Shown here: in pieces, positions 6,714 through 8,939 of the stretch
Layout: every line of letters starts with the position of its first letter
Numbering within the stretch: the stretch's first letter is position 1
Origin: Methylococcaceae bacterium
GTDB lineage: Bacteria > Pseudomonadota > Gammaproteobacteria > Methylococcales > Methylomonadaceae
Assembly (NCBI GenBank): GCA_013138855.1
Contig: WTBX01000146.1
Coordinates: forward strand, 1 to 8,939
Length of the DNA: 8,939 bases
Direction: 5' to 3'
The notes under the pieces: generated by a model
Databases searched by the model: none
The model's input: only the letters and a program-made list of their open reading frames with translations
Told to the model about the DNA's origin: nothing
Program-made: the position numbers and the translations under genes

Positions 6714-7319
6714 TTAGTTTGCACGATATTTTTTTCTAAATACTGGCTCAATCACACGAAATCCCAATAGTAAAAATACTAAAGCTGCATAAATTAACGG
6801 CTCCGTTAAATCTAATTTTACCAACCATAAATAATGCACAACCGCTGAAATAGCTGCTAGATAAACCAGTTTATGTAGTTGTTGCCATTGTCGTCCCAAT
6901 CTTTTTTGCATTCCTTTCGTCGAAGTTAGCGCAAGTGGAATTAGTAAGCTGTAAGTGAAAAGTCCAACAATGATATAAGGGCTTTTTGGCACTTCATCAA
7001 TAAACTGCTCCAAAGAAAAAGATAAGTCTAAGCCGATATAAACCAGAAAATGTAAGCTGGCATAAAAAAAGGCAAACAACCCTGTCATACGTCTAAAGCG
7101 GATTAACTCTTTTATTGCTGTGATTTTTTTAAGCGGGGTAATTGCAAGTCCTAAGCATAAAAATCGTAACGCCCAATCTCCTAAACTAAAATGCAGCGTT
7201 TCTATCGGATTCGCGCCGAGTTGATCTGTTATTACGCCATAAAGCAATAATAGAAAGGGAGTCAAACTGAGTATGAAAAAAATAACTTTTGAAATCGTCC
7301 AAAATGTTTTTCGGCTCAT
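6714..7319 (-). CDS. msrQ: Heme b membrane subunit MsrQ of the periplasmic methionine sulfoxide reductase
   Basis: MsrQ (formerly YedZ) is an inner-membrane heme b protein that hands electrons to the periplasmic molybdoenzyme MsrP for repair of oxidised methionines in envelope proteins. The 201 residues match the roughly 211 of E. coli and contain about six hydrophobic segments in the ferric-reductase-like fold. Conserved histidines H90 (YASLH), H149 (QLHKLVYL) and H162 (VHYLW) line up with the E. coli heme ligands. The family motifs NPIE (37-40) and RFRRMTGL (74-81) are present. The ATG overlaps the last base of the msrP stop codon (TAATG), so translation is very likely coupled and the two are one operon. 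The gene converges on metZ across the REP-like pair. Electron donors (quinone or flavin reductase) are known for relatives only. Confidence 0.93.
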   Translation of the reverse strand: MSRKTFWTISKVIFFILSLTPFLLLLYGVITDQLGANPIETLHFSLGDWALRFLCLGLAITPLKKITAIKELIRFRRMTGLFAFFYASLHFLVYIGLDLSFSLEQFIDEVPKSPYIIVGLFTYSLLIPLALTSTKGMQKRLGRQWQQLHKLVYLAAISAVVHYLWLVKLDLTEPLIYAALVFLLLGFRVIEPVFRKKYRAN

Positions 7320-8260
7320 TAAATAGACTTACTCAAGTTCATACCCGCATATAATTTAGCAACGTGTGCGCCATAACCATTAAAAATTTCCGTCTGGCGT
7401 TTTGGGGTAAAAATACTCGCCCCTAAAATACGTTCGCGACTTTGACTCCAGCGCGGATGCGATACATTAGGGTTCACATTGGCATAAAAACCATATTCAT
7501 TCGGCGCACTTCGGTTCCATGCGGTTAAGGGCATTTTTTCGGTAAATCGAATTTTCACAATCGCCTTAATGCTTTTAAAACCATATTTCCACGGCACAAC
7601 TAAACGTAAGGGCGCACCGTTTTGATTGGGTAAAATATCGTCATACATTCCTGTCGCCATAAATGCTAAAGGGTGCATGGCTTCATCCATTCGCAAACCT
7701 TCGACATAAGGCCAATGTAAAACTTTACTGCGTTGACCTATCATAATGTCAGGATCATAAAGTGTGGTGAATTCTACATATTTTGCTTTTGAAGTCGGCT
7801 TAAATTGTTTTAGCATTTTTCCTAATGAGAAACCTATCCACGGCACAACCATTGACCATGCTTCTACACAACGAAAACGATAAATGCGTTCTTCGAGAAG
7901 GTTATTTTTTAAAATATCTTCTAATTGAAACGTGCCTGTTTTTTCAGCCTCACCTTCAATAGTCACACTCCACGGTGTGGTTTTTAAACCGCGAGCCAAT
8001 ACCGTTGAATCGGTTTTATTGGTGGTAAATTCGTAATAATTGGTATAGTTAGCAGCATCTTCAAAATCAGTGACTCCCAATGTGGCTGAATATTTACCTA
8101 TAGGCACATTTATATAAGCTTTTGCCGCTTGAGAAATATCAGGTAATAATAAACCTGCTGTCGAGGCAGCCGCTGCTTTAATGAGTTTACGACGATTTTT
8201 AAAGTGTGTTTCTTTAGTAATTTCGCTACTTTTAATTTCACTGAGCGTTTTAATAATCAC
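7319..8260 (-). CDS. msrP: Protein-methionine-sulfoxide reductase catalytic subunit MsrP (molybdopterin)
   Basis: MsrP (formerly YedY) is a Tat-exported, soluble periplasmic molybdenum enzyme that reduces methionine sulfoxide in proteins using electrons from MsrQ. The 313 residues are near the 334 of E. coli. The start is GTG at 8258-8260, supported by a good ribosome site and by a first segment (IKTLSEIKSSEIT, 3-15) typical of the family before the signal peptide. The twin-arginine motif is NRRKLIK (22-28), with Leu in the usual Phe position, followed by an Ala-rich helix and a likely cleavage site near residues 45-48. Cys131 in YRFRCVEAWSMVVPW is the expected molybdenum ligand of the sulfite-oxidase fold. 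Downstream conserved blocks include GFSLGKMLK, FTTLYDP, HPLAFMATGMY, NGAPLRLVVPWKYGFKS and WNRSAPNEYGFYANVNP. It precedes and overlaps msrQ. Confidence 0.95.
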   Translation of the reverse strand: MIIKTLSEIKSSEITKETHFKNRRKLIKAAAASTAGLLLPDISQAAKAYINVPIGKYSATLGVTDFEDAANYTNYYEFTTNKTDSTVLARGLKTTPWSVTIEGEAEKTGTFQLEDILKNNLLEERIYRFRCVEAWSMVVPWIGFSLGKMLKQFKPTSKAKYVEFTTLYDPDIMIGQRSKVLHWPYVEGLRMDEAMHPLAFMATGMYDDILPNQNGAPLRLVVPWKYGFKSIKAIVKIRFTEKMPLTAWNRSAPNEYGFYANVNPNVSHPRWSQSRERILGASIFTPKRQTEIFNGYGAHVAKLYAGMNLSKSI

Positions 8261-8267
8261 AACATTT

Positions 8268-8272
8268 ACCTC
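8268..8272 (-). promoter_or_regulatory. Ribosome binding site fixing the GTG start of msrP
   Basis: Read on the minus strand, GAGGT sits seven bases before the GTG at 8260, an ideal spacing. An ATG lies only two bases after GAGGT but opens a two-codon frame (ATG TTG TGA) whose stop overlaps the GTG, so GTG is the productive start. No convincing promoter hexamers were found further upstream. Confidence 0.7.
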
Positions 8273-8345
8273 GCGTCTATTTAGTCTAAAAGAAATTGTA
8301 ATTACTTAGGAATGAGACTTTAATAACTTCCGAAATTTAATGCGA

Positions 8346-8400
8346 AAACCTGACAGGTCTGCTCGAAAACTTAAATTCTCCATAAAGACCTGTCAGGTTT
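8346..8400. repeat. 15-bp perfect inverted repeat between msrP and the unknown gene (REP-like)
   Basis: The arms AAACCTGACAGGTCT (8346-8360) and AGACCTGTCAGGTTT (8386-8400) are exact reverse complements around a 25-base loop. Each arm also contains its own small palindrome, ACCTGTCAGGT. The arm differs from that of the 5160-5192 palindrome only in the central three bases (GTC instead of TCG), but the arms here face the opposite way. On the minus strand the stem ends in TTTT before CGC, so a weak terminator role for the upstream unknown gene is possible. Confidence 0.75.
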
Positions 8401-8428
8401 GGTTTTGGATATTATTTAATTATTATTT

Positions 8429-8939
8429 TTACGATTTTCGGCTGACTTGAACGATTACTTTTTTGTTGTTGTAATCAATGCTTAATATTTGTACGGTGAA
8501 GAGTCCTTTTGCGCTTTTAAAGTCTTCTGTGTAGCCGTCTAATATGGCATAGCTAGATGATTTTTCTCCGACGGGTGCAATGTTGAGTTTTACAAAGTCT
8601 TCGCCCGCTAGGTTTTGAAAGGTTATTGATAAGCTGCTTTTGGCATTTTTTATAAACTGGGGTTGATGTTCTTGTAGGGTATATTGAAATGGTGATGAAG
8701 AAACTTTTAATTTTTTTGTAGGTTCGGAAGTGGTTATTTTTTCGATGGCTACAGGTGATTCATCCGTAGGCGTTTTCTCTGCTTGAACTTGCTCTAAACC
8801 TATAAATTGTCCAATAATACTGGTGGGTTGAAGTTGGTCTATAAAAGCTAATATTGCGATTATTAAACCAAGCACTTCAATCCATCTTCTTCCAGAAAGA
8901 ATTTTGTGATTGTTTTTATCGTTATTTATTTCGCTAGTA
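8429..8939 (-). CDS. Unknown membrane-anchored protein with C-terminal beta-rich region (5'-partial)
   Basis: I do not recognise this family. The frame stays open from the stop at 8429 to the right edge of the window, giving about 170 visible residues, so the true start is probably beyond it. A GTG at 8875 could give a 148-residue form, but the codons before it encode a polar, basic segment (about TSEINNDKNNHKILSGRRWIE) that reads like a cytoplasmic lead-in to the following hydrophobic helix VLGLIIAILAFI. Next come a Thr/Ser/Glu/Lys-rich linker (about 50 residues) and a C-terminal region of roughly 85 residues with alternating hydrophobic and polar residues (SLSITFQNL, VKLNIAPVG, GLFTVQILSI, KKVIVQVS) that suggests beta strands. 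No cysteine or obvious catalytic motif is present. The likely topology is one inner-membrane helix with the C-terminal part in the periplasm. It is co-directional with msrPQ, but a 168-base gap with an inverted repeat makes a shared operon uncertain. Confidence 0.65.
   Translation of the reverse strand, partial: TSEINNDKNNHKILSGRRWIEVLGLIIAILAFIDQLQPTSIIGQFIGLEQVQAEKTPTDESPVAIEKITTSEPTKKLKVSSSPFQYTLQEHQPQFIKNAKSSLSITFQNLAGEDFVKLNIAPVGEKSSSYAILDGYTEDFKSAKGLFTVQILSIDYNNKKVIVQVSRKS

Noticed and set aside
1..8939. A new defence, secretion or biosynthetic system
   Set aside because: All complete genes belong to well-known housekeeping families in a known gene order. Only the truncated gene at the right edge is unassigned, and one partial gene cannot support a system.

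Overview
The window is an AT-rich stretch of a gammaproteobacterial chromosome carrying conserved housekeeping genes. The order accD, folC, SPOR-domain protein (dedD-like), cvpA, purF, metZ matches, from general knowledge, the arrangement in Pseudomonas. Enterobacteria share the accD-folC-dedD-cvpA-purF part but lack metZ there. Protein sequences are clearly gammaproteobacterial. The low GC and small palindromic repeats in the gaps would fit a methanotroph (Methylococcales) or Thiotrichales-type organism, but this placement is a guess.

Layout. Positions 1-6501 are on the plus strand: the 3' part of accD (malonyl-CoA synthesis), folC (folate polyglutamylation), a membrane-anchored SPOR protein, an intrinsic terminator, cvpA, purF (first step of purine synthesis) and metZ (methionine synthesis by direct sulfhydrylation). 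Positions 6714-8939 are on the minus strand. A 5'-truncated unknown membrane-anchored protein enters from the right edge, followed by msrP and msrQ, which overlap by one base. MsrP and MsrQ form the periplasmic methionine-sulfoxide repair system: MsrQ takes electrons from the respiratory chain or flavin side and passes them to the Tat-exported molybdenum enzyme MsrP.

The three larger gaps each hold palindromic repeat sequence. Between purF and metZ is a nested inverted repeat with a 33-nt near-perfect palindrome at its core. Between the convergent metZ and msrQ genes is a pair of inverted, GC-rich REP-like hairpins. Between msrP and the unknown gene is a 15-bp inverted repeat whose arm shares the scaffold AGACCT-NNN-AGGTTT with the purF-metZ palindrome. 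These repeats are the most unusual content seen. I found no rRNA, tRNA, CRISPR array, insertion-sequence transposase, phage gene or defence gene, and nothing that supports a previously undescribed multi-gene system.
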